Source: Limisphaerales bacterium
GTDB taxonomy: Bacteria > Verrucomicrobiota > Verrucomicrobiia > Limisphaerales > BOG-1460
Direction of reading: 5' to 3'
Length of the DNA stretch: 52,935 nucleotides
NCBI GenBank assembly: GCA_003159675.1
Contig: PLQC01000043.1
Coordinates: forward strand, 1 to 52,935
Below, piece after piece: positions 16,475 to 23,636 of this stretch; position 1 is the stretch's first letter; each line of letters begins with the position of its first letter. The notes below the pieces were generated by a model, which did not search any database, was not told the DNA's origin, and saw only the letters and a program-made list of their open reading frames with translations. The position numbers were made by a program, and so were the translations under genes.

Positions 16475-17743
16475 TCATTTGGATTCGGTGTTTGCTGGCT
16501 GCGGCAGCGCAGCCGGCAGGATGTAGCGTTGCAACATTTCCAGCGGCTGGTTCATCAAAATGTTGTCGTTCAAGCCGGTGAATACCGCAACGATCTGCTG
16601 GTCTGGAAAGACAAGGATGAACTGGCCTCCCCGGCCTCGTGCGCCATAGAACGTCACGTCTCGAATCCCCACGTTCAAGGCGCCGAGCCACCATTGATAC
16701 CCGTAGCCGTTGGCGGCTTGCAGCCACGCAGGAAATTGCACCGAGCCGGCGTGATTCCTGGTTGATGCCTTGATCCACTCGTCACTGATGATCTGCCTGC
16801 CTTTCCAGCGACCGCCGTTCAAGAAGAGATAGCCGACCTTGGCCATATCTCGTGGCCGCAGGAAGAGACCCCCTCCAGTCTCGACGATGTCATCCGGGAG
16901 TTTCGCCCAGTAGTAATCCGAAATGCCGAGTGGCTCGAAAAGATAGCGCTCGGCAAACTTGTCGGCTCGCAGCCCGGAGACCTTGTAAATGATTTGCCCC
17001 AGTGCGACAGAGATACCAGTGTTGTAGGTAAAATGAACACCGGGCGCTGCAACCAACGGCCTTTCCAGAAGGTAGCGGATGGGATCCGGACTGAGGAGTG
17101 CCTTGAAAGCATCGTTGCGGGCGTCGGCATAGGGATACTCCCACTCGTCCCAGGACAGGCCCGCCGACATGGTGAGGAAGTCCTTCAGGCAAAGCCTGTC
17201 CTTTCCGTCGTGTGCAAAGATGTCTGCGTATTCCGGGAAAAAGGTGGAAATCTTCTCATCAACGCCACGAATCAGATGCTTTTCGATCGCGAGCCCGATC
17301 AGAATGGACGTCACACTTTTTGTCGCGGAATAGAGCTGTTGTGGCGAAACCCGTTTCAGCACACGTCCTCGCCGCTCTCCCAACACCTCCTGGCGCGGAA
17401 AATACTCTTCGACGACGAGCTTGCCGTTTTTGACGACAAGGACACTGGTGATGTTCTTGTAAGTACCGTCGCTGATCCGTTCAAACAAATCCTTGATCAA
17501 ATCGGCGTTGAGGTTCTCGCTGGCTAGAGAAGCGGTCTCCCAACCGTCATTCACTTTGTCCGGGACAACATACTGATACGTCCTGGGAGTATCAGCAGCG
17601 GCTAGGCTTTCCTCGAAGGCAACCCGCAGAGCGGGGACGGCGAGCAAGAGGCCGCAGAGCGCCGAGCTTTGCCTGATGAATCGTGCGTTCACAGGATATA
17701 GAGCACAGTCTTCGTGCGTGATTCGAGCAATGAGTCCATACAT
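16475..17743 (-). CDS. Secreted serine hydrolase, beta-lactamase/PBP-like
   Basis: A 422-residue member of the class C beta-lactamase/DD-peptidase superfamily. The Ser-x-x-Lys motif is YSATKS (Ser139, Lys142); the second motif is YNTG in VHFTYNTGIS; a Gly-rich GARGRGG near the C-terminus occupies the KTG-like position. A hydrophobic stretch before FEESLAAADT (about residues 27-45) is a likely signal; the precise start (ATG 17743, or GTG 17692, which gives a tidier signal) is uncertain. Such proteins include esterases and peptidases; true beta-lactamase activity is not implied. It lies in the apparently lower-GC stretch and seems monocistronic. Confidence 0.87.
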   Translation of the reverse strand: MYGLIARITHEDCALYPVNARFIRQSSALCGLLLAVPALRVAFEESLAAADTPRTYQYVVPDKVNDGWETASLASENLNADLIKDLFERISDGTYKNITSVLVVKNGKLVVEEYFPRQEVLGERRGRVLKRVSPQQLYSATKSVTSILIGLAIEKHLIRGVDEKISTFFPEYADIFAHDGKDRLCLKDFLTMSAGLSWDEWEYPYADARNDAFKALLSPDPIRYLLERPLVAAPGVHFTYNTGISVALGQIIYKVSGLRADKFAERYLFEPLGISDYYWAKLPDDIVETGGGLFLRPRDMAKVGYLFLNGGRWKGRQIISDEWIKASTRNHAGSVQFPAWLQAANGYGYQWWLGALNVGIRDVTFYGARGRGGQFILVFPDQQIVAVFTGLNDNILMNQPLEMLQRYILPAALPQPANTESK

Positions 17744-17839
17744 CGACACATTGGGGTCGCATCTATAGGGCGCCCCCAATTCATTTCTCCAGCGGGAGAA
17801 GGCGAATCCATTTCACCGACGGCATAATTGGAAATGCGC

Positions 17840-18862
17840 TTAAAGCCGGCCGGACCGCAGAGCCGCCTCAAGCTGACGAAGGTCTTTTGGCAATTCGGCT
17901 CTCCAGCTCATTTGCCTTCCGGTCCGGTCCGGATGTTCCAGTGTCAGGACTTCCGCGTGCAATGCTTGTCGTGGAAAATCGGCGGGTGAACCGGCGCGGC
18001 CCTCGGCGCGATATTTCGGATGATACGTACGGTCGCCAAGCAACGGCAGTCCGGCGTTGGCTGCCTGGACGCGAATTTGATGTTTCCGACCGGTTTCGAG
18101 GCGGAGCCGCAATTTGGTGACGCAGCCCCGGCTGTCGGCGAGTGGGTATTCAGCGAGGACTTCATAGTGCGTAATGGCCTCCCTGGCTTCGGACGGGCCG
18201 GCTTTTGCCTTTGGTTCGGAAACAATGTATTGACGCATTTCGTCCTCGCTCAACCGCAGCCATTGCCGCCAGGTGCCCGCGCGTGTGTTCGGACGGCCTT
18301 CCACAAAGGCCACGTATTCCCGCTTCATGGTGTGCGCCTTGAGCTGCTCGATGAGATGCCCGCGCGCGGCCGGGTTCATGGCCATGCAAAAGACGCCGCT
18401 GGTATATTGGTCGAGCCGATGAACGGGCAATGGTTCGAGCCGGCGATAGGCGGGTGGCAATGATTTTCCGGCGACGCCGCGGTCCCGGGCTTTCAGTCGT
18501 CCGGCCAGGAAGTCCGCGAGAATGCTGAGGGCGGACAATTCGCAATTCGGTGCGGGCACCGAGATCAGGCCGGGCCCCTTATTGACGATAGCGAGAGCGG
18601 AATCCAGGTAAAGCACGGCGACGCGGGGATGAATTTGCCACCCGAAGCCGCACGCCAGAGTGGTGGCATTTCGGTCGAGCAATTCCAGCGTGTCCCCCGG
18701 GTCCGGGATTGGCTGATGGGGTTTGCGAAGGACCACGCCGTTCACGCTCACGCGTCCTGCCAGAATCCATTGTTTGGCCCGCGTCTTCGGCGATTCAGGA
18801 TACTTCTGCAGCAACCAATCCAGCAGCGGGCCAACTGTAATTTTGGTGGCGTCTCCCGTCAT
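17840..18862 (-). CDS. RluA-family 23S rRNA/tRNA pseudouridine synthase
   Basis: A 340-residue protein. The N-terminus (to about 65) is an S4-like domain (LQKYPESPKTRAKQWILAG, VSVNGVVLRKPHQPI). The catalytic domain follows with LYLDSALAIVNKGPGLISVP, the HRLDQYTSGV motif carrying the catalytic Asp, and KREYVAFVEG and LETGRKHQIRVQ blocks diagnostic of RluA. It isomerises uridine in rRNA or tRNA. The family member (RluC, RluD or TruC) cannot be assigned. ATG 18862 lies 4 bp after a possible 53-residue ORF. Confidence 0.92.
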   Translation of the reverse strand: MTGDATKITVGPLLDWLLQKYPESPKTRAKQWILAGRVSVNGVVLRKPHQPIPDPGDTLELLDRNATTLACGFGWQIHPRVAVLYLDSALAIVNKGPGLISVPAPNCELSALSILADFLAGRLKARDRGVAGKSLPPAYRRLEPLPVHRLDQYTSGVFCMAMNPAARGHLIEQLKAHTMKREYVAFVEGRPNTRAGTWRQWLRLSEDEMRQYIVSEPKAKAGPSEAREAITHYEVLAEYPLADSRGCVTKLRLRLETGRKHQIRVQAANAGLPLLGDRTYHPKYRAEGRAGSPADFPRQALHAEVLTLEHPDRTGRQMSWRAELPKDLRQLEAALRSGRL

Positions 18863-18866
18863 GATT

Positions 18867-19028
18867 CTACTTCAAATCTGATTTCCGGTTGCGCAGACGG
18901 GACAAGGTCGAGCGGGTGTTCATGTCCCGCCGGCGGAGATCCGAGAATTGATCCGCGTGGAACTGGACGCTTTCCAATGCTCCCGGCTTGGGGTTGGCCT
19001 TTTTGGACTTCCTGGGGCGATACGGCAT
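18867..19028 (-). CDS. Possible small basic protein upstream of the pseudouridine synthase
   Basis: A 53-residue open frame starting MPYRPRKSKKANPKPG and ending in LRNRKSDLK, very rich in Lys/Arg and lacking hydrophobic segments. It ends 4 bp before the RluA-family start. The basic composition suits a nucleic-acid or ribosome-associated peptide. No clear ribosome-binding site precedes it and I do not recognise a family, so it could be spurious. Confidence 0.35.
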   Translation of the reverse strand: MPYRPRKSKKANPKPGALESVQFHADQFSDLRRRDMNTRSTLSRLRNRKSDLK

Positions 19029-19092
19029 GACCGGACTGTGCCACAAACGCAACCCGCCAGCGAGAATTTCCGTGTGACACGAACGGATACAC

Positions 19093-19124
19093 AAAAACGG
19101 CGTGGAACCGTGGGGCTCCACGCC
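19093..19124 (-). terminator. Rho-independent terminator of the first RRM gene
   Basis: Read on the minus strand, an 8-bp stem GGCGTGGA/TCCACGCC is followed by GTTTTTG. It starts about 19 nt after the RRM stop codon, the expected place. Confidence 0.8.
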
Positions 19125-19142
19125 TGGTTTGAGAGTGTTCGT

Positions 19143-19442
19143 TTAGTAGCGCCGGCTGTACTCGCGGCGTCCGGCACCGCCGGATGGGCGTTCGGTCTTC
19201 GGCCGGGCTTCATTGACCGTGAGGTTCCGACCATCGAGCGTGGAACCGTTGAGCGCGTCAACGGCCTTCTGCGCCTCTTCGGCCGAACTCATGGTTACGA
19301 AGCCGAAGCCGCGCGGACGGCCGGTTTCACGGTCCGTCATCAGGTTGGCTTCGACCACCGTGCCATGGGCAGTGAAGGCGTCTTGCAGATCATTTTCGGT
19401 GGTGTTGAACGAAAGGTTCCCTACGAATAATTTAGTGTTCAT
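19143..19442 (-). CDS. RRM-domain RNA-binding protein (Rbp-like), copy 1
   Basis: A 99-residue single-RRM protein. RNP2 is KLFVGNLSF at the N-terminus and RNP1 is RGFGFVTM near residues 44-51; a glycine/arginine-rich tail (GGAGRREYSRRY) follows. Bacterial Rbp proteins of this type, known in cyanobacteria and other phyla, bind RNA and are often cold-induced. It has a conserved 81-bp leader (19484-19564), a promoter-like pair of boxes behind that, and its own terminator. The second copy is at 21080. The genes nearby (IF3, bS21, RluA) are all RNA or translation related. Confidence 0.94.
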   Translation of the reverse strand: MNTKLFVGNLSFNTTENDLQDAFTAHGTVVEANLMTDRETGRPRGFGFVTMSSAEEAQKAVDALNGSTLDGRNLTVNEARPKTERPSGGAGRREYSRRY

Positions 19443-19483
19443 GTGATGTTAAAGTGTCCTTAGTTTTACCCTGTTCTCTCCAA

Positions 19484-19564
19484 ACTGTTCCCGACTGTCG
19501 GGTTTCAAATCATCACTGAACGAAGTTCAACTGAAGATTCACCATATGCTGGAAGCGACAAGCT
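19484..19564 (-). promoter_or_regulatory. Conserved 81-bp 5' leader element, copy 1
   Basis: In sense orientation it contains AATCTTCA, a small hairpin TGAAC-TTC-GTTCA, the spacer GTGATGATTTGAAA, a second hairpin CCCGA-CAG-TCGGG and GAACAGT. Copy 2 (21419-21499) has the same length with five differences, three of them in the second hairpin loop/stem. It ends 41 nt before the RRM start codon. Probably an RNA element in the 5' UTR. Confidence 0.75.
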
Positions 19565-19580
19565 ATCTATTAGACGGGCC

Positions 19581-19609
19581 TAAAGTGGACCATTGCCGCG
19601 GGATTGCAA
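19581..19609 (-). promoter_or_regulatory. Putative sigma-70-type promoter of RRM copy 1
   Basis: On the minus strand TTGCAA (19604-19609) and ACTTTA (19581-19586) are separated by exactly 17 bp. The -10 box lies 16 nt upstream of the conserved leader, as in copy 2. Confidence 0.5.
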
Positions 19610-19778
19610 GCATTATCCGAGAAATCCCCCCGCCGCGGAAAACCTGGAAAAAGACCCACATTATGCTTGCCTGCGGGCATTGGAGTGTGACACTGGGGGC
19701 GTATTGGTCACAAATCACATAGTTCGCTGCGCCCTGGATTTCTTCCTGCATGAATAATTTCCAACCCGTGGGGGCTGA

Positions 19779-20435
19779 TTGAGCCGCCCTTTCCCTTCGC
19801 GTTCATTTCGGTCCCGGGAACCCTTGCATCGTCGCAACGGGAAGATTCGTGCCCGGGAAGTCCGCGTGATTGATGAGACGAAGCAGCAATTGGGTGTCAT
19901 GTCGCTCAATGAAGCGCTGCGACTGGCCCAGAACAAAGGCCTGGACCTGATCGAGATTGCGGCCAACGCCACACCGCCCGTGTGCCGCATCGTGAATTAC
20001 GGCAAGTACCTTTACGAGGAAGCCAAGCGGAGCAAAGAATCCGCCGGCCGCCAGTCCGCGAGCCGGATGAAAGAGCTTCAAATCTCTCCCGCCATTGACC
20101 CTCATGATCTGGGGGTAAAGCTGAACCATGCCATCCAGTTCCTTTGCGACGACATGAAAGTCCGGGTCAAGCTGCGCTTTCGCGGGCGCCAGAAGGCGCA
20201 CAAGGAGATCGGGTTTGATGTGGTGAACAAATTCGTCAAGGACCTCGCCCTTTACGGCCAGGCGGATTCGCCGCCCAAAATGTTGGGCGACCGCGACCTC
20301 AACGTCGTTCTCAGTCCGCTGCCCCGCAACAAGCGCGGCAAGAACCCGCGCGAAGCGCAGTCTTTGCAGTCTCCGCAGTCTCCGCAGTCTTTGCAGTCTC
20401 CGGAAACTCCGGCGGCTCCGATGGCGCCCTCCTGA
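19779..20435 (+). CDS. infC: Translation initiation factor IF-3
   Basis: A 218-residue IF-3, which binds the 30S subunit and proofreads initiator tRNA/start codon pairing. The N-domain has REVRVIDETKQQLGVMSLNEALRLA and the linker PPVCRIVNYGKYLYEEAKR; the C-domain has MKELQISPAIDPHDLGVKLNHA, RVKLRFRGRQKAHKEIGFD and DRDLNVVLSP. There is no ATG: the frame opens with TTG at 19779 after a G-rich GTGGGGGCTGA, fitting the rare-start tendency of infC. The C-terminus carries about 30 extra residues of Gln-Ser-Pro/Leu repeats. rpmI and rplT do not follow, so the usual operon is broken. Divergent from RRM copy 1. Confidence 0.95.
   Translation: MSRPFPSRSFRSREPLHRRNGKIRAREVRVIDETKQQLGVMSLNEALRLAQNKGLDLIEIAANATPPVCRIVNYGKYLYEEAKRSKESAGRQSASRMKELQISPAIDPHDLGVKLNHAIQFLCDDMKVRVKLRFRGRQKAHKEIGFDVVNKFVKDLALYGQADSPPKMLGDRDLNVVLSPLPRNKRGKNPREAQSLQSPQSPQSLQSPETPAAPMAPS
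20357..20401. repeat. 9-bp tandem repeat in the infC 3' end
   Basis: Five units of GCAGTCTTT or GCAGTCTCC in tandem encode the (Q-S-L/P) tail of IF-3. Units keep the frame, so copy-number change would only lengthen or shorten the tail. Confidence 0.85.
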
Positions 20436-20437
20436 GC

Positions 20438-20458
20438 GGTCTCTATGCAGTAGAGACC
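20438..20458 (+). terminator. Hairpin just after infC
   Basis: GGTCTCT and AGAGACC pair perfectly around a 7-nt loop, 2 nt after the infC stop codon. No T-run follows, so intrinsic termination is uncertain; it may be a 3' stability hairpin. Confidence 0.45.
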
Positions 20459-20589
20459 ACGAAATGCACGAATGGGGACAAAGGCAACGTGGTATTCTGA
20501 CCAAGGCTGAAGGCAGAATGAACCTGGAGGCACTCTCCTGCACGGGCGGAATGCCGCCTCTTTCGTGAAGACCGGCTCGCGGGTTTTTG

Positions 20590-21009
20590 TCAGGAGGGCT
20601 GTTGATTTTCGGCGCTCAATTGGATCCTGAGCGTGACGAGCATTTTGTCGAAGAACCCGGCGGATTCGGGGGTGGTGGTTACGGTGGAGTTAAAGTGGAT
20701 GAGCGTGGGCAGCGAACGTTGAGTCGGAATGTCGTGATAAGGAAGAACGGCCTTGATCCCACCGGCGGGTCCCAGCCGCGAAAAGGAATCCTGCACGTGA
20801 ATCTGCTTCGTCAGGGTCATTCGATAACCGAGTTTGGCCAGGAGATCCTCATATGAATTCGAGCGGCTCACGGCTTCGAACAGCGCCTCCCGGCTGGCAG
20901 ACAGGCTGTCGAGGATGGATTTGAGTCCGTTGAATGGTTCCCGGGAGCAAACGCGTTCGAAATTCTGCTGCATCGGTTCCTTGCGCGCGTCGATTGATTG
21001 GTTTGGCAT
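20590..21009 (-). CDS. Hypothetical protein downstream of RRM copy 2
   Basis: A 139-residue protein (MPNQSIDARKEPM...). No signal, membrane span or motif I recognise. It is predicted helical at the start (NGLKSILDSLSASREALFEAVSRSNSYEDLLAKLGYRM) and beta-rich afterwards (ALPYHDIPTQRSLPTLIHFNS). It lies 70 bp downstream of RRM copy 2 on the same strand, so both could be on one transcript. ATG 21009 is the first start that does not overlap the RRM gene. Confidence 0.55.
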   Translation of the reverse strand: MPNQSIDARKEPMQQNFERVCSREPFNGLKSILDSLSASREALFEAVSRSNSYEDLLAKLGYRMTLTKQIHVQDSFSRLGPAGGIKAVLPYHDIPTQRSLPTLIHFNSTVTTTPESAGFFDKMLVTLRIQLSAENQQPS

Positions 21010-21079
21010 AGGAATGAGAACAAGCGGGCCTCGGTTTGCCGGAGTCCCGTCGCTCTGTTCAATCCATCGGGGCTGATTC

Positions 21080-21382
21080 CTACCGATTGGAGCGGCCTTC
21101 GCCGCCATAACCGCGGCCGCCGTCCGAACGTTCCTCGCGCGGGCGGGCTTCGTTGACCGTCAGCGCGCGGCCTTTCCAGTCCTTGCCATTCAAGGCGAGG
21201 ATGGCGGCCTTGGCCCCTTCCTCGGTGTTCATGGTGGCGAAAGCGAACCCGCGAGCACGCCCGGTGACTTTATCCATGATGACATTGATCTCGTTCACGG
21301 GACCGTGCTTTGAAAGCATGTCACGGAGGTCGGTTTCGGTGACGTCGAAGGAAAGATTCCCGACGTATAGTTTTGTGCTCAT
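21080..21382 (-). CDS. RRM-domain RNA-binding protein (Rbp-like), copy 2
   Basis: A 100-residue single-RRM protein with RNP2 KLYVGNLSF, RNP1 RGFAFATM and a Gly/Arg tail (GGRGYGGEGRSNR). It is similar along its length to copy 1. The leader at 21419-21499 matches that of copy 1. The next gene upstream is rpsU; an rbp gene next to rpsU is a known cyanobacterial arrangement associated with cold induction. Expected to act as an RNA chaperone in the cytoplasm. Confidence 0.94.
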   Translation of the reverse strand: MSTKLYVGNLSFDVTETDLRDMLSKHGPVNEINVIMDKVTGRARGFAFATMNTEEGAKAAILALNGKDWKGRALTVNEARPREERSDGGRGYGGEGRSNR

Positions 21383-21418
21383 GATTATTTTTAATCCAGA
21401 CCTGCTGCTCTTTGCCAG

Positions 21419-21499
21419 ACTGTTCCCGACGACCGGGTTTCAAATCATCACTGAACGATGTTCAACTGAAGATTCACCATGTGCTGGAAGCGACAAGCT
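21419..21499 (-). promoter_or_regulatory. Conserved 81-bp 5' leader element, copy 2
   Basis: Same length and order as copy 1: AATCTTCA, hairpin TGAAC-ATC-GTTCA, spacer GTGATGATTTGAAA, hairpin CCCGG-TCG-TCGGG, GAACAGT. It ends 36 nt before the RRM start codon. The loop of the second hairpin differs from copy 1 while the CCCG/CGGG stem is kept. Confidence 0.75.
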
Positions 21500-21515
21500 C
21501 TTGCTGAGACTGATG

Positions 21516-21544
21516 TAAAATCAACTATCCCCGCCAAATAGCAA
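21516..21544 (-). promoter_or_regulatory. Putative sigma-70-type promoter of RRM copy 2
   Basis: Minus strand TTGCTA (21539-21544) and ATTTTA (21516-21521) with a 17-bp spacer; the distance from -10 box to leader (16 nt) is identical to copy 1. Confidence 0.5.
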
Positions 21545-21600
21545 GCGCCATTTGGACGAGCCCGCTCGCGGCCGAAGCGGCCGGCCGCGCGGTCCTGGGG

Positions 21601-21798
21601 TCACGCGTCGGAATATCTTTCCCTCAGCATGACCAGGAACCGGGCCGCCTTCTGTTTCCGGCGTTTCCGGGCGCTGGGCTTTTCGAAGCGCCGATGCAGG
21701 CGGACCTGCACCAACGTTTGTTCGCGGTCCAGTTTCTTTTTGAGCCGGCGGATGGCTTTCTCCACCGGTTCCCCTTTTCTCAGTTTAACTTCAGACAT
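21601..21798 (-). CDS. rpsU: Small ribosomal subunit protein bS21
   Basis: A 65-residue protein with the bS21 pattern: acidic-basic start (MSEVKLRKGEPVEKAIRRLKKKLDREQ) and RRFEKPSARKRRKQKAARF tail. It helps mRNA binding at the 30S platform and is a late assembly protein. The ATG 21798 lies inside the last codons of the upstream gene (ending 21791), giving an 8-bp overlap and likely translational coupling. The RRM copy 2 promoter and leader lie between rpsU and that gene. Confidence 0.94.
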   Translation of the reverse strand: MSEVKLRKGEPVEKAIRRLKKKLDREQTLVQVRLHRRFEKPSARKRRKQKAARFLVMLRERYSDA

Positions 21799-22189
21799 AT
21801 CCAAGACTCAACTTGTAGCGCAGCAGATTGCGGCACGGCTCTTTGGTTTCTTTGGGCAAGGCACGCCAGCCCTTGCACCGGATCTCGCCCTGGGCAATTT
21901 TGTGCCGATCGGTCACCGCCTGGGCGACTGCGCCGCTCAAATCAAAATCGCCGCCCACACATTCGTGGCTCGGGCATGCAAAGGAAAACACCGACTTGGC
22001 GTAATGAACGTTCACCCTGTATTTCAACTCGCCGCTCTTGGTGAGGCCGTCCGTGTCGAAGTACGCGAGATCCACCATCAGTGATTTCAGCTTCGGAAAC
22101 TTTTCCGCGAGGCTGACCGAATTGTTCACCCGCTGGGTTTCGCTGAGGCGGTACTCCGCCCGGGGGGTTGTTTTTCGCCGATGCATCAT
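21791..22189 (-). CDS. Conserved hypothetical protein with Cys/His cluster
   Basis: A 132-residue protein. After a basic start (MHRRKTTPRAEYRLSETQRVNN) it has FACPSHECVGGDFDLS, then RCKGWR and EPCRNLLRYKLSLGYV. Cys-x4-Cys plus two more Cys could bind zinc. I recall homologues of similar wording in proteobacteria but know no function. Coupled to rpsU by overlap, so a ribosome- or RNA-related role is possible (inference). Divergent from the desaturase gene. Confidence 0.7.
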   Translation of the reverse strand: MMHRRKTTPRAEYRLSETQRVNNSVSLAEKFPKLKSLMVDLAYFDTDGLTKSGELKYRVNVHYAKSVFSFACPSHECVGGDFDLSGAVAQAVTDRHKIAQGEIRCKGWRALPKETKEPCRNLLRYKLSLGYV

Positions 22190-22332
22190 GATTCAAATTG
22201 GAATTCAGCCGCACGAGAGAGGACACTCTGGAAGCTGCCCCAAAAGGCTTGGTCAAAATTCAGGGATAACATACCCCGGTCTGCGGAACCTTTACAAGCC
22301 CAGAATGTGCGATTGAAGGCGCTCGATAAAGA

Positions 22333-22361
22333 TTGCCTTGGCGCGCATTTGTGCGACTGTA
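22333..22361 (+). promoter_or_regulatory. Putative sigma-70-type promoter of the desaturase gene
   Basis: TTGCCT (22333-22338) and ACTGTA (22356-22361) with a 17-bp spacer. Same type and similar distance to the leader core as the two RRM promoters. Confidence 0.4.
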
Positions 22362-22398
22362 CGGAGTCTCAAGACCTCGTTGAGATTCAAGACAGGCA

Positions 22399-22453
22399 AA
22401 TCTTCATTGAAATCCGTTCACTGACGATTTGAAACCCGATGTCCGGGAACAGT
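22399..22453 (+). promoter_or_regulatory. Conserved leader core, copy 3, before the desaturase
   Basis: AATCTTCA, TGAAA-TCC-GTTCA, TGACGATTTGAAA, CCCGATGTCCGGG and GAACAGT occur in the same order as in the RRM leaders and in the same orientation relative to the gene. The upstream 26 bases of the 81-bp element are not conserved here. It ends 49 nt before the start codon. Confidence 0.7.
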
Positions 22454-22502
22454 TCTGAAAGAGCGAACGGGTGTGATCCGTCGAAAGCTGAAAGCGCAGG
22501 TT

Positions 22503-23573
22503 ATGAGTCAACAACCGATTTCCTCCCCACAACAACCGCTGCCGGACACTTCCAGTTGGAAGCGCGTGGTGGCCCGATTCCAGCGGCCGGCGCTGGACCG
22601 GGCTCTCTGGCAGGTGGTGAACACCCTGGTTCCTTACGCCGTCCTCTGGTACCTGATGTCCCTCAGCCTGACGGTATCCTACTGGCTCACTGTGCCCCTG
22701 GCGATCCTGGCCGGCGGCTTTCTCGTCCGCGTGTTCATCATTTTTCATGACTGCGGGCACGGCTCCTTTTTCAAATCCCGAAGGGCCAACGACATCGTCG
22801 GTTTCATCACCGGCGTGTTGACCTTTACACCGTACCATCATTGGCGGTGGGAACACGCGCTTCATCATTCAACCAGCGGCGATCTGGATCGGCGCGGGAC
22901 CGGCGACGTGTGGACGCTGACGGTGCAGGAATACCTGGAAGCGTCGCGTTGGAAACGGTTCGCTTACCGGCTGGCCCGCAATCCGATCGTGCTCTTTGTT
23001 GTGGCGCCCCTGTTCCTGTTCGTGATCAGACAACGTTTCCCTTCGTCCAGGGCGGCCATGCGGGAACGCCATTCGGTGTATTTGACCAATCTGGCAATCC
23101 TTGGAATGGCGGTGGGCCTGGCATCGGTTTTCGGCATCAAAGCTTATCTGATCATCCAGTTGACCGTGTTGATGGTGGCCGGTTCCGCAGGAGTGTGGCT
23201 GTTTTACGTGCAGCATCAATTCGAGGGTGTTTACTGGAAACGCGGCGAGGAGTGGGATTACACGTCAGCGGCGCTGGAAGGGAGTTCGTTTTACAAACTG
23301 CCCGGAATCCTCCAATGGTTTTCCGGCAACATCGGGTTTCACCACATTCATCACCTGAGCCCCCGAATTCCCAATTATCACCTGGAACAATGTCACAAAG
23401 CGGATCCGCTGTTTCAGGGGGTGAAACCCGTGACCCTGTTCTCCAGCCTGAAATCCTTCACATTTCGCCTCTGGGACGAACAGCGCGGCAAGCTGGTGGG
23501 CTATCACCGGCTCAGGACGATTCGAAGGCGGCACGTCAAGCGGTTCTGCAGTGACGCGCCGACGAGCCAATGA
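22503..23573 (+). CDS. Membrane fatty acid desaturase (acyl-lipid type)
   Basis: A 356-residue integral membrane enzyme with the three histidine boxes that bind the di-iron centre: HDCGH (in FHDCGHGSFF), HALHH (in WEHALHHS) and HHIHH (in GFHHIHHLSP). Hydrophobic pairs surround them (YAVLWYLMSLSLTVSYWLTVPLA among others). It inserts double bonds in membrane acyl chains and so preserves fluidity at low temperature. The Delta position cannot be read. ATG 22503 was chosen over the upstream start at 22473. It carries the leader core found before the RRM genes. Confidence 0.93.
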   Translation: MSQQPISSPQQPLPDTSSWKRVVARFQRPALDRALWQVVNTLVPYAVLWYLMSLSLTVSYWLTVPLAILAGGFLVRVFIIFHDCGHGSFFKSRRANDIVGFITGVLTFTPYHHWRWEHALHHSTSGDLDRRGTGDVWTLTVQEYLEASRWKRFAYRLARNPIVLFVVAPLFLFVIRQRFPSSRAAMRERHSVYLTNLAILGMAVGLASVFGIKAYLIIQLTVLMVAGSAGVWLFYVQHQFEGVYWKRGEEWDYTSAALEGSSFYKLPGILQWFSGNIGFHHIHHLSPRIPNYHLEQCHKADPLFQGVKPVTLFSSLKSFTFRLWDEQRGKLVGYHRLRTIRRRHVKRFCSDAPTSQ

Positions 23574-23636
23574 CAATCGTGCGCCGCCGCCAGCTCGCAG
23601 TTTCCTCACCGTTCAATTCGGAGCCCCGGTAATGAT

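Noticed and set aside
19778-19780. ATT start codon for infC, as in E. coli
   Set aside because: ATT at 19778 is out of frame with the protein; TTG at 19779 is in frame.
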